Positions 51,700-62,200 of a DNA stretch of 64,000 nt are shown here, one piece after another; positions within the stretch are counted from its first letter, which is position 1; each line of letters begins with the position of its first letter. The notes under the pieces were generated by a model. That model was not told the DNA's origin. It was given only the letters and a program-made list of their open reading frames with translations, and did no database searches. This stretch comes from Ignelater luminosus (lineage: Eukaryota > Arthropoda > Insecta > Coleoptera > Elateridae). The position numbers were made by a program, and so were the translations under genes. The DNA lies in assembly GCA_011009095.1 (NCBI GenBank), contig VTPC01090675.1:278110-342109 (forward strand), in the 5' to 3' direction.

Positions 51700-51840
51700 T
51701 TAAGTTTTTGCTTCGACGTCGCGACGCATTGTTGTATGTAGACATGGAGTGACGCACGGGCATCCAATGCATAGCGTCTACCGCCCATGCATCACCGGCT
51801 AGCGCCGTCATTGCTCGCCAAATGACTTTTACAATTGCAA
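51700..51840. promoter_or_regulatory. CpG-dense patch of unknown role
   Basis: About 140 bp with many CG dinucleotides (CGACGTCGCGACGC, CTAGCGCCGTC) and repeated ATGCAT words, in AT-rich flanks. No frame is convincing. Conserved element or remnant of an exon; undecided. Confidence 0.2.
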
Positions 51841-54467
51841 TATAACTTATCTTTTCGAATAATCTACCCTAGAATGAATAATGGAAAAGAACCTTTGTCT
51901 TTAGAAATTCTTTTGTTTGATGTTTTTATTGCAGGAAGTAAAATAGACGTGAAAATAAAAAGAAGGGAGGAAATATAAGATCCTTGAAAATTTCAAAACT
52001 TATCTATGATTATGTCGAAAGAATTTCAACTTGGCGCGCTTAAAGAACGTTTAATCTAGAAACAACTTTGGAATGTTGAGAGTTTCAAATCCTGCTTCCG
52101 CTTAAAGTATTATGGTGCCGCGTGCTATGGAAATCTCGGATCTGCAGCGTGCATACATTTGGATAAGATCATGAACTTGTGGGTGGCTTGAAACCATCTC
52201 TCTATTCCTTACTACTCACTATTTTATTCAAGGACATTCAACTGAAAATGTCGAAAAATCGGATTTCCTTCCTAAAGATATTCAGAAAGGAGAATTTGGG
52301 AATGTTTAGAGGTCTAGATAAAAAATAAAAATCTGTTGAAATTTTATTATTTCCGTTTTACTAATAGTAATATTACATAGATAATTTCTATCAAACATAT
52401 TTGAAAGGTTTTTATAAATTCAATCCCAGATTTATTTGCTTTCTATGAGAATTTTCTTAAATAGAAAATTAAATTCCCATGTTGGTTTTTATTGAGTCAT
52501 GTAATCATTGGGGGAGTAAGTTTTGAAATTCAATCGCTTTATTATTTAAATCGAATTTAATAATAAAACGTCAAATAAACTATTCTAGCGTCATTACATA
52601 TCACGCCCCATTTTACATATGGATGACTTCCCTTTTAAAATTTCAAATTTCCGCAATATTTTTACCACCACCCAATGGGTTTAGCATAATACGTTTAGAA
52701 AATCAATTAAATTTATAAACTGATCCTAAAATTTCTGTTCTGTTATTTTGTACTTTACGCTACTGTTTTAGATAGAAAAAATATGGAAAAAGTTACAGAC
52801 AGCAAGAGCTATAATAATGGTAAAGTTATGTCTCTTCGGTGAAATGAATTACATTTTATCAAACACTGCCGAAGGTAGAAAAATCAAATCAGGTCTTAAT
52901 GAATGAACGATGTACTAGAGTAATATTTTAAAATATGAGATATATATGTGGACCGGTGATATCATGACCATTAATTTTCTCATTAGTTCCTTTGAAATGA
53001 TGAAGCACACAGGAGTAAATCACATTGGGAGAAATTTTCGTTCTGTTTTGCTGCGTATTTCTTTCTGATGCCAAAAAAATGAGTACATGTTTTGTTTATT
53101 TCGGTATCCTACTTATGTTTTATATTATTATTTAAAATGTCTAATTAAACGGTGAGGTTACTGAATAAAAGGGAAATTAAAAAATAAATTATTGGAATCT
53201 TTTTATGTCCCAAAATCGAATTTGTGAATAACAAGATTTATTGTCCGTTCCTATTGTAGTCCTTTGCCTTATAGGTTTTTATATTTTATAGTTGGACTTG
53301 TTTCCTTTATTAGGTCATTATAGTTTCTTTCTCGTACTTAAGCTTTCTTTTTTATAACACCGTTAGTCGTATTTTTTCCCGATTTAGGTGAAACTGTCAG
53401 TTTTACAACGTTCGAAAAAATCAGAATTCCATTTCGGTTTTTTATGTTCTTCCAAACAAGTGAGTAAACTTTCTCTTTTTTACGAGCATTTTACAAAAGG
53501 TACTAAAAAAAGGACCCTTTAATAATAAATGCCTGCATTTAGTTAAGGCACAAAATAATTTTCTCCAGCTATAAATCTCAGATGGCTTAGGTATTTTTAT
53601 GTGCTTCTTCAGAAAAAAAAAGCATTTAGCGAAACTCCAAAAACTACCAGGTTTAAATTTTTGGTCATTTATGCCTGTAGTATAATAGGATTAATGCGAT
53701 TTGTATGACCCAAGAGTATACGGGTTCATGGCTTTTATATCATGTTTAAACTCACTAAATCTATCGTATTCCATACGTGTAGATATTTTTATGGCAAATA
53801 AAGTTCACGCATAATTTACATTAAGCTTGTGTGAATATTATCATGCAATAATGTCTAGACTCATTAAAGAACAAAATATAGACCGGAACTTTTAACATAG
53901 AAATGCGGCATTATAAAGCGTTTTCGCAATATTTTAATTACTACGTGTTTGTACGAATAAAATCGCAAAAATTGTTAGGGTAAGTTCAAATAACTTTTGC
54001 CAGTATATTAGTTTATATTTTGTTTTTCTCCACTTAGGTTCCGCATTTCCATTAGGGCACGGAGCAGGTTAGTTTCTTTTATTATTTTATTCTTTTCATA
54101 ACTGGTAGGCCAATAAATAACAATAAACAGATTTTTCACTGAAGATAACATTGCTATAACCGGAAACATATCTCAATATTTTTCTTTACAAAAAAGTTTG
54201 TTTGAATTATAGCTTATAAATCAATGACAGTTGTAGGGTTCTCTTAATACTAATAAAAATTAAAACAGTAGTCTTTAGATCACTTTTTGTTATTTGCGAT
54301 ATTAATTTTGTTTGTAAGAAATAAAAACAAACAATAAATTAAAGTAGCTTCATTGACAAAAGTGAGATTAATTCAGTAGAACATCTGTTTTAATTTTATT
54401 GGTCTATAAATTAACAAAACACTAATAGCACTAGCTCATAAAAATCACATTTAAGTTCTGTTAATCA
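51841..54467. other. AT-rich spacer
   Basis: No supported gene, repeat or RNA. Confidence 0.4.
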
Positions 54468-54599
54468 CTAAAAATAACACCTTTTCAAAAATTCTTTAAA
54501 TTCTATTCTTTTCATGCACTTTTTATTGCTCCACGTTTCACATTTAAAAGGCTTTTCACCAGTGTGACCTCTTTGGTTTGAAATTGATGCGCACGTGAA
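54468..54599 (-). pseudogene. Decayed C2H2 zinc-finger fragment
   Basis: A 43-codon minus-strand open stretch ending in TAG contains HTGEKPFKCETW, the canonical linker (HTGEKP) plus the start of a C2H2 finger. C2H2 fingers bind DNA through zinc held by two Cys and two His. Here the second Cys of the CxxC pair is Trp (CETW). The histidine end reads EFKEFLKRC, where a finger would show a His two residues after Leu and a second His. A partial finger (FTC...NQRGH) precedes it. Upstream sequence gives no further fingers. It is most likely a fragment of a decayed zinc-finger gene or retrocopy, not a working domain. Confidence 0.6.
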
Positions 54600-55372
54600 C
54601 TCAAATATAATAAATTACGGATGATTTGCACAATAAACGTATTTTAAACAATTTCTTGCCCCCAATAATAATTTTGGATTTTGCTTCTCGCAAGATATGC
54701 ATTAATGGGTTTGCAAGTGAACCTAACCAAACATATTGAAACAGTTAGGTGATCCGTCATGCGGTATAATAGTGGCAATAAACGTAATTTATTTGATTTA
54801 TTGGAGAGTTAGTTGAATAAAATTAGTTTAATGTAGATAAATGAAGAACTTTTGAATTGCTGTTTTAAAATCCGTTTGCAAAATTAATTCCTTCCAGCTA
54901 AACTCACTTAACACAGTAGGTATTTGAATCTTTCATTTTTTAATTATATTTCTGGCTATAAACAGTTAGAAAGGAAATAAAATATAAAAATGAACTAACG
55001 ACTGTTAGTAAAAAGCTTTACTTCATTAATTAAAATATATGATAGATCGACTTTGTTTCATGCTTTTAAATTTTTTAATTGAATTAGGAAATTTCTAAAT
55101 TTGGAAAATCTTCGTGTGATTCGCAAGCACAAAATTCTAAATGGTTTATGCACAAAAATTATCAAATCATCTATGTATGTAATGCAATTATGAAAAGGCA
55201 TACGAGCTGGATATAATACAGCCAAGTGTGCTTTGGTGAAATTAATTAATTCATAAAAATAACGAACTTCTTTGCTTTACTCTATATTATCTAAGTTTTA
55301 GAATTTATATTAACATCAACAAGCTGAACTGTCAATTGGAAACTGTTAAGTACCTATACAGTTACTTGTATT
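54600..55372. other. AT-rich spacer
   Basis: Nothing supported. Confidence 0.4.
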
Positions 55373-55606
55373 TCATTGAGTAATGCGTAGACTGTTTTCA
55401 ACAAATCTAGTATTGGGATTATCGACAGCCGAAAAAGATTCTTTAAGGTTTTCTAACTTTCAGATCTGGCTAACCATATTGTTTAGATCTTGCAAAACAC
55501 TGCCTTTTCTTAAGATCACGTTAGTATGACTGAGCTCTTTCCAAATTTCGATACTACCATCCGGTTGTAGAAATCTATAATAGTATTCTATAACAAAAAT
55601 GTTGTC
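55373..55606 (-). pseudogene. Unidentified coding-like remnant
   Basis: On the minus strand one frame is open for 48 codons (55606-55463), has a single TGA, and stays open for 28 more codons in the same frame (to 55376). The translation includes FLQPDGSIEIWKELSHT and KLENLKESFSAVDNPNTRF, which have a balanced, protein-like composition unlike the Phe/Ile/Asn-rich chance frames around it. No start codon or splice sites are evident, and I do not recognise the family. It could be a piece of a retrotransposon ORF1 or of a host exon, or chance. Confidence 0.25.
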
Positions 55607-56120
55607 ATTTCATTTCTAAAATTCTTGTTTTATCAAATTTACTGTTTATATAAAGTACTTTTCATAGATAGAGATACTCTTCTCTCTAATAATTGTACGT
55701 ATGTATGTATGCTACAATTTTATGTTGCCCATGTAGTTGCTTATATAGACTTTCATTGCTGCTAGTTATATAGCGAAAAGGGTCCCCAGTTAAAATTTAT
55801 ATTTGCTTGTTTACTCCTCCTTGTTATCTAGACTGCCATACTACCTCAAAAGTGGTAACCTGCAACCTGGTTGTGTTTACAGCTATAAAAGCTAGAGCAG
55901 TTTCTAAAAAGAAGGATTACGATGCCTGCTTTAATGGACTAAAGAAATTAGAAAGGACAGTTTTGTTGGTGACCTCTCGCTATCAATATATTCTTGCATA
56001 CTATTCCTTAATTTGTCCTTTACTTACTCATTAAGACGATGCAGTGTAAAAACAAAAGACAGCAGCTTTATAAAATTTTCTTTTAAATGGATAATCATTT
56101 CAGTATTATGGTAACAGGCT
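55607..56120. other. Spacer
   Basis: (GTAT)3 near 55701. A 75-codon plus-strand frame at 55807-56034 has no recognisable motif. Confidence 0.35.
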
Positions 56121-56294
56121 TCTAGTTTTTGAGTGAGCAAAGTGCTATCGAGTTTCATTATCACATAGATCGTACTAAACCATGGATTCATTCAGATGCC
56201 AGACACTTCTTGTTTTTGAGTGAGCAAAGTGCTATCCAGTTTCACTATCACATAGATCGTACAAAACCATGGATTCATTCAGATGCCAAACGGT
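56121..56294. repeat. Recent 87-bp tandem duplication
   Basis: Two adjacent 87-bp copies (56121-56207 and 56208-56294) that differ at only a handful of positions. GAGTGAGCAAAGTGCTATC starts at 56131 and again at 56218. The unit is 29 codons long, so a plus-strand frame (56129-56356) reads through both copies as repeated peptide (HYHIDRTKPWIHSDA twice). The copies are much less diverged than the neighbouring TE relics, so the duplication is young. Confidence 0.95.
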
Positions 56295-56609
56295 GGGTTT
56301 ACATCTGTGTTTACCAATCTAGAATTCCAACATTTCCAGACACAATCCTTGTATGACTACTTTATTCTGAAATAACTTACAATAATTGAGAATTTGCGAC
56401 TTTGAAGTACATGCAAGTTGTCACTGTGACGTAAAATCAATAACTTCTTACACGGAACAATAGGTGAGTTGCAGTGATGGTTAGGTGTGATTGGGTTAAT
56501 CAAAGCATAGAAATCATTGTAGTAAAACCATTTTGGGACATTTGCGAATACGATTTTCAGCAGGTACCAAGTTTTCGAATTAAAAAGTTGAGGGAGAGTG
56601 GGAGGCAAG
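56295..56609. other. Spacer, possible 3' tail of the adjacent LINE
   Basis: Lies directly 3' (minus-strand sense) of the last recognisable Jockey block. It may be that element's 3' untranslated part. No motif proves it. Confidence 0.3.
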
Positions 56610-57800
56610 TACATACTTGTTCAATAGAGAATCGTATGAGTTAGCGATTCTTGGAATGTCGACATCTCCATGAAAATCAACGTTGCGGAACCAGAGTATA
56701 TTGAAAATACTCCGTAGGATCTTGTTTTGAAATGCCCGCTCTGAAACTGCAAAATCCAGATTGAGGTGGCACCATAAATAGTGGAGATCGAATGACGACC
56801 AGGCGGATCCACAATTGATTTGACTAAGGTAGTTAGGTGCATATAGTTAAGAGCGCTGATAGAATGCTCTGAGTAAGAGCTAGTCAAACCTGATGTTTCT
56901 AAATTAATTTCCTATCTAATTATACCTATTCCATCTCAATTTCAGAAAACGTTATTTCAGTTTTAGTAAAAGTAAGATTAAGTCGCAGGAAAGGTAACAA
57001 TATCGGAAAATGTAAAGCTTATTTCAGAAAATGTAATTTAAATTTCCGAATTGAGATTTACTATTTCCGAAATCAAATCTAAATCTAAAAAGTATACACA
57101 GATAATTAATCGGCTCTTAATTGGAATACTTGATTACCATGAATCGTGAACTGTACGCTTGGGCGCACACTCGTTTCTTGAACAAAACTCTTCTGGATTA
57201 AGTTTGAGTTGCCAGGTAGAAAACCATTCATGATGTCGATTAGCTGCACTTTGCAGGCGGTGGTAAATGAAAGCAGAATCACAAGTGGTAAAGATGACTG
57301 CGCATAGAGGATTTGAGGAAATAAAGACCGTTGGAGATTGCAGTGATTGGCTGTACGGAAGAACGAAATTGTGGCAATCTGACACAAAAGTTTTGACGGG
57401 AAAGACAGGACGAAATGAAGCATACTGCCAGCCTTTATGGGTAGTTGTTTGGAGCACCTGAAGGAGGTTTTCGTGTCAAACTTTGTCAAAAGCTTTTGAA
57501 ATGTTCAAGAGAATAGCACCGGTATGGTAGCGGTAGTTAAGTCTATCAGTACTAATGTATGCTTGTGTGTCGACAGCACCAAGACAAAACTGTACATCTT
57601 GTAACACCTGACAATCATTTTTCCCCAGGTAGACAGGAGAGTGATTGTGCAGTAGCTTTGTGGGAGTGTGATGTTTTGGCCGAAATTGCAAAGAACAGTT
57701 ACATCAGCGCATTTTCATTTTTTCAAAGCTGTTAGAGCTTTAGTGCTTTTAGAGTAGCATTAGTTATACTGTCATGAGCTGTGGCTTTACGGGTTCACTT
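56610..57800 (-). pseudogene. Decayed Jockey-like LINE, reverse transcriptase domain, interrupted
   Basis: Minus-strand relic of a Jockey-clade-like non-LTR retrotransposon. Blocks appear in the standard order. KATAHDSITNATLKALKL (about 57735-57795) matches the KAPGPDGI.N..LK block. KKWKCADV and LPQSYCTITLLSTWGKM (about 57595-57720) match LPQSYRPISLL...K. FRPKHHTPTKLLH lies near 57640-57680 in another frame. TGAILLNISKAFDKV (about 57478-57525) carries the first catalytic Asp region. LQSAANRHHEWFSTWQLKLN (about 57190-57250) matches the W...LN.EK block. FQNKILRSIFNILWFRN and DVDIPRI (about 56630-56735) match the C-terminal Q.K.LR.I...WF.RN...H.DL..P. The catalytic YADD box is unrecognisable (TTCDSAFI may be its trace). 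The region between 56.94 and 57.09 kb is replaced by an unrelated repeat. Frames shift several times. Confidence 0.88.
56938..57085. repeat. Short degenerate repeats of ATTTC(A/C)GAAA inside the LINE
   Basis: The words ATTTCAG, ATCGGAAAA and ATTTCCGAA recur about six times over 150 bp, separated by 15-35 bp. This replaces the part of the Jockey relic where the YLGV motif would be expected. Confidence 0.45.
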
Positions 57801-58239
57801 ACTTGGAGTGATCGATGGGGATATGGACGTGTTTTAGGTGATTTAAGGCAGTCTAGACATCTAGATCGCCAACAAAAGAAAATGTGCCAAAACTCGGAAT
57901 GTTTCTGTTCTACAAGAAATGATTAAAAGTAGTATATCTGGAATCTTAATTAACTCTTGATTGCTCGAACCCCATTATAAAGTCTAACCAGAAATTATTG
58001 TTGCCATTAGATACACTCATACTTTTCAAATGAAAAGTTTGTCGTTCTGGATGGCATGGTGAACAAACTTGAGTCATCTAGGTTGTCGTCTGTACTGTTA
58101 ATAAAGTATTCGGGTCTTATGGTTTTAATAACCGATCAATTTACTATAAGTACACCGCGTTTCATCTTTAATTTTTCTTCAAAATAACTTTCCAGGATTT
58201 CCTTTTTGCTTTTGAGTTGTCTAAGTTAGTATAGTGGAA
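57801..58239. other. Spacer between the LINE and the candidate gene
   Basis: No supported feature. Confidence 0.35.
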
Positions 58240-58245
58240 TTTATT
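58240..58245 (-). terminator. Putative polyadenylation signal AATAAA
   Basis: AATAAA on the minus strand, 82 bases downstream of the stop codon of the candidate gene at 58328. The hexamer is common by chance in AT-rich DNA. Its support is position only. Confidence 0.3.
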
Positions 58246-58327
58246 TGAAAATGAAAATGTCTTTTTACACACCATTGACTAATTATGGGATAATACTGAG
58301 TTTTGCAACCTCAAAATTTAATCCGAT

Positions 58328-58801
58328 CTAGTTCAACGTTATTGTCAAACAATATACAACTTCGTCGGAGTAAACTCTACTGCCTGCTATATTAGACTGA
58401 AATTATTTAGCCCAAGTGTGATTTCAAAGATTCCATAGTAGCATCATAATGAAAACCAAAGCCAATCGATCGAATTGCAAATAAGATTAATCACTAACAC
58501 TATTAACAGTATGCACGCAATAAAATTGTTCCGAAAAAGTCTTCAAATTGCCTATTCAAGATTCTTTTTGCGGCGTTCTTACCAACATAACTAAGGCATA
58601 ATGGATTGTTGAATCATCTTCGAAGATTTGTTTATTTTGCATACACTCAAGAACTCTGACAAATATCAAATCATGCGTAACCTCGTCCATTCTCAACCAT
58701 ATCTTGTAAAAATAGGCTTCGGCGATTTTGTAAAGAAAGCGACTGAATCCGCATTTAGCTATGAAAAACACAGACAGTGAAATACAGAGAACGAGTTCCA
58801 T
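58328..58801 (-). CDS. Candidate two-exon gene for a small secreted protein, unknown family
   Basis: Predicted exon 1 is 58801-58583 (73 codons). The intron is 58582-58397 (186 bp), with donor TTG|GTAAGA and acceptor AATTTCAG preceded by a CTAAA branch-point-like word. Exon 2 is 58396-58328 (22 codons plus TAG). The phase is 0 on both sides, and the total is 95 residues. The start is the first in-frame ATG after a TGA. Residues 2-20 (ELVLCISLSVFFIAKCGFS) look like a signal peptide, so the product would be secreted. The mature part is mixed alpha-helix-like and charged, with the block KQIFEDD and a Gly 15 residues after the Asp pair. That spacing recalls insect odorant-binding proteins, but the diagnostic cysteines are absent, so I do not assign the family. 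An upstream out-of-frame ATG lies 8 bp from the predicted cap site. If unspliced, the frame ends eight codons after the donor. Chance assembly of these signals remains possible. Confidence 0.35.
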
Positions 58802-58836
58802 CCTTATCCGTTTGATATGAATCCAATTTCATGGCT

Positions 58837-58871
58837 ACTGAAATAACAGAAATGCTGATACACCTTATATA
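58837..58871 (-). promoter_or_regulatory. TATA box and TCAGT initiator of the candidate gene
   Basis: On the minus strand TATATAAG (58871-58864) is followed by TCAGT (58841-58837), the arthropod initiator. The initiator A at 58839 lies 32 bases after the first TATA base, which is the expected spacing. The candidate start codon begins 38 bases downstream of that A. No downstream promoter element is visible at +28. Confidence 0.4.
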
Positions 58872-58875
58872 AAGA

Positions 58876-61800
58876 TGAAGCTTTAACCACGGATGATATT
58901 TTTCAAATGCTTTCAGCAAAAATTTACTTTGCAAAATTGCAAAAAGTCTTATTTTACTATTTCATTTCTTTAACAAACATAATGGAATTGTTTTTATGTA
59001 GTCTGTTAGTTATTCGATTTTACGTTGCCTACTGTATTAAAGTAGTAAATTGCTGAATAGGTTCTAATAAATTTTCTCAAACAAACTACTGAAAGAAGAA
59101 CTAGGCATTTTCTAATATAAATTTAAACTAACAAATTTGATTTTATTTTCTCATTAAACGGTATGAAAACATATTCCAACAAAAAAGGAAGCTTAACATT
59201 AACTAAAACAGAAGAAGCTCGATTAAAACCTGTAAATAAACACGGAGTAATAATTTGAATAATTTAATCGTTGAATTAATTTTATGTTATGCTGGATGGT
59301 GTACAGAATTTCATTTTGCGCTGAGTAGTAAAGGATCATTTTAGTGATCAGTAATGTTATCTTTAGCATTTAACAACATCCACCTCTTTTCAAATTTATT
59401 TATTTGTTTGTTTTGGTGATTTATGCGGTTTAACTTATTTCACGATATTGTTCAAAATAGCTTCTTTGAATTTCTACATTTGCTGAATATATAATTGTCG
59501 CATCATAATAAACCTATCGTATTTTCTATGCTCGTGTCCCATATATCACCACTAGACGTGGGTTTATAAAGTGACTCATGCGTAAGGGACATGTAATGTA
59601 GACATATTGCATTGCGGATCACGTACCAGCACTTATTACTTATTGATGTCATGGAATAAGGGTGAGGTGATTGGTTATTGAACATCCAATAGGACAGATG
59701 CCAATTTTGTGCCTTAACTCGATTTCAAATAAGTAATAAAGGCGTGTTATTTAAACCCGAAGGCTTGTTGCACTTAAATCATATTTGACACTTTAAAGGC
59801 TTTGTCCGCATTCTGATGCGGCTCTTTGTTCAAATTTAAGAGGATTCTTGTTACTGCGGCAGTTAATTTTAACAAGCAGCAGATGGTAGATTTATTTGCA
59901 ATAGCATGATGCATGCAACGTCTTCTCTTCTCTTTTTTGGTTTACCTGCGTAGCTCAAACTGCAAGTTAAAGGATTCACACGATCATGTAAATAAATGAT
60001 ACGGGAGATTTAAGTAACGTCATTATTTTAAAATCAGAATCTTGTTGCTTTTTGCTCTCCCATGTAACTGTTTCTATTAGTACAAAAAAGATTTGAAAAA
60101 ATGTAGACGAAGAAAATGTAAACGAATCACGGAATGGACGACACATTTAAATATTAGCCGATAATTGGAAACAGGAAACCGTTTCTCAGTTTTGTCATTT
60201 AAAAGTATGATGCAAATGTTACGGATTTTTCTTATCTTTGAAAGTTAGTTATTTCAAGGCTACAGGACTAATTAGAAAAGTACCGATTTAATTGATTATT
60301 AAGCGTTTTGACCGCAAATTGCGAAAATTATTTATACAATTCCGACTTACCAAGTATAAGGTCTGGTTTTACAAGCACGAAGAATTTTAATTCTTTGTTC
60401 CGTATAGGAATTTTATGTTGTGCGGAAAGACAGAGGCTGTTGGTTTGTCGTTCATCCAGCACGAAGTCGAGACATGCCTGACGCTTGCAAGGTTTTACCA
60501 ACTTGTAATTGGATTCTCATTTCCAACGCATTCAGCATGGCGATAAAAGCCGGCTTATTCTTTATAACGAACGCCGCACTAAGAAAATTTTAATTGGCCA
60601 GGTTGCTTCACTCTTTTTCGACCGGTCTTCCTTCATACTCTTAACACGTCGTAAGACTTATACCTTATTCAAAACCCGTATAGGAGAAACTTAAGCGGAT
60701 TTATCATCGCGAAATGGATGGAACTTGAGGCAGGTCTTTGAATTATTTAATATTATTAAAATATTTTCTTCGGCAAAAAAGACTAGTTGAGGCCGGAACA
60801 CCAGTTGCAAGACAGGTGCAAGTTCTTGTTGAGTCTGATGGTGCCTTTCAGACTGCAGTATTTGTACGATTGCGGTATTATTTAATTAGCTGCTGCAATT
60901 TTTTAATGTGCTCTTTAAAAACCTCGTCGATCCAGATAACTAAAAGAAATAATTACCTTTTATAGTTATCGTGGAAATTGCCATCATTTTCCCACAGACA
61001 TTTTATATTTAATTATTGCTTAGTATTTCAACTAATTATTTCGACCTTTTAGTAAAACACATTTAAATTATATCATGTTTTTCCTAAAACGAAGACTAAC
61101 TGCTGTGACTGATTTGTATTCTCTAAAAGGCTCGAGAAAGAAAATGACATATCCAAGTGCGCGTTAAGAAAAAAATGTTTCTAGCAAAAATGACTATAAT
61201 AGGAAACCTGTCAGTCAAGAAATCCAGAAATTTGACGTTTCTCATTATTTTACAAAATTATTATTATTAGCATCCAAAGTAAACACGAAAGTTTCTCTGA
61301 TTTCAGTGTAATAGTGCAAAACCTTTATTGCTTGGATCGAAACCGGGCTTGCAGAAGATCCTCTCTTTTACATTAAATTGTGAGGAATTGTCTTTCGCTT
61401 CTCTGACTAATTTTTGTATTAAATCTGTCTTGGTTCACTAGTGGTAACAGTCACGAGATGTTCCTTTTATACATGTGAGTGGAAACCCGCTAATAATTAA
61501 ACTTTTTGATTTTTGTATTTTTATTTTACCCAAGCTTTAAAAGTGATGAGACACAGAAAGCAGTCACATCGAATATTCTGTGCGGAAAAAGGTTATGGCA
61601 ATATAATTATATAAAACTGAGAATTTTCTGCATTTTAGTTTAAATCCAAAAAAGCACTAACTTATTTGCTCTGCGTTATCACTGAAGATACTCAATTTAC
61701 TCGATATCGGACTGTACCCGCTTCCCATTAGGAAAAACCTCTTTTATATGGTTTTATACAACACGTGTGCTATATGGCATTTTCCTAAATAAATCTTCTG

Positions 61801-62039
61801 TGAACCAAATGGGGATACATTTTCACAAAACTGTAAAACACTGCAAGCGTTTCCCTACGTTCTCGTAGCAATTTAGCGCAAATATGGTCTTTAATTTCCT
61901 TTAATATAACACAAAAAAAATAATCCCTAAATTATATTTATCAGCAACATCTTTCAAATGATTAAAAATGTGTAAACTACTTAAGGAAACCGCCTATTCA
62001 ATTGTTGTATCTAGTTAAAGAGCAATGGCTATAGTTTAT
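58876..62039. other. AT-rich spacer
   Basis: No gene supported. A perfect octamer lies at 60210-60217. The stretch 60420-60700 is somewhat GC-richer with a 61-codon frame and no recognised motif. Confidence 0.4.
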
Positions 62040-62200
62040 GTGGAATATTGTCAACGCTTTAGTCGGCGGCTTAAGGTCACGTGGTGCTCGGGTCCGCCCA
62101 TCATTGTTAATAATTATAGGTTGAAGCATGAAACTGCATTCGCTAATGGTTCATAATCAAGCTACCGTCAATTATTATTACTCGACGTATCATTTTCTCG
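62040..62200. promoter_or_regulatory. Candidate conserved non-coding element
   Basis: GC-richer patch with TTAAGGTCACGTGG (about 62070-62083), which combines a nuclear-receptor half site and an E-box CACGTG. It is followed by TGTTAATAATTATAGG (about 62105-62120) and TCAATTATTATTA (about 62168). There is no convincing frame. The regulatory reading is inference from motifs. Confidence 0.22.
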
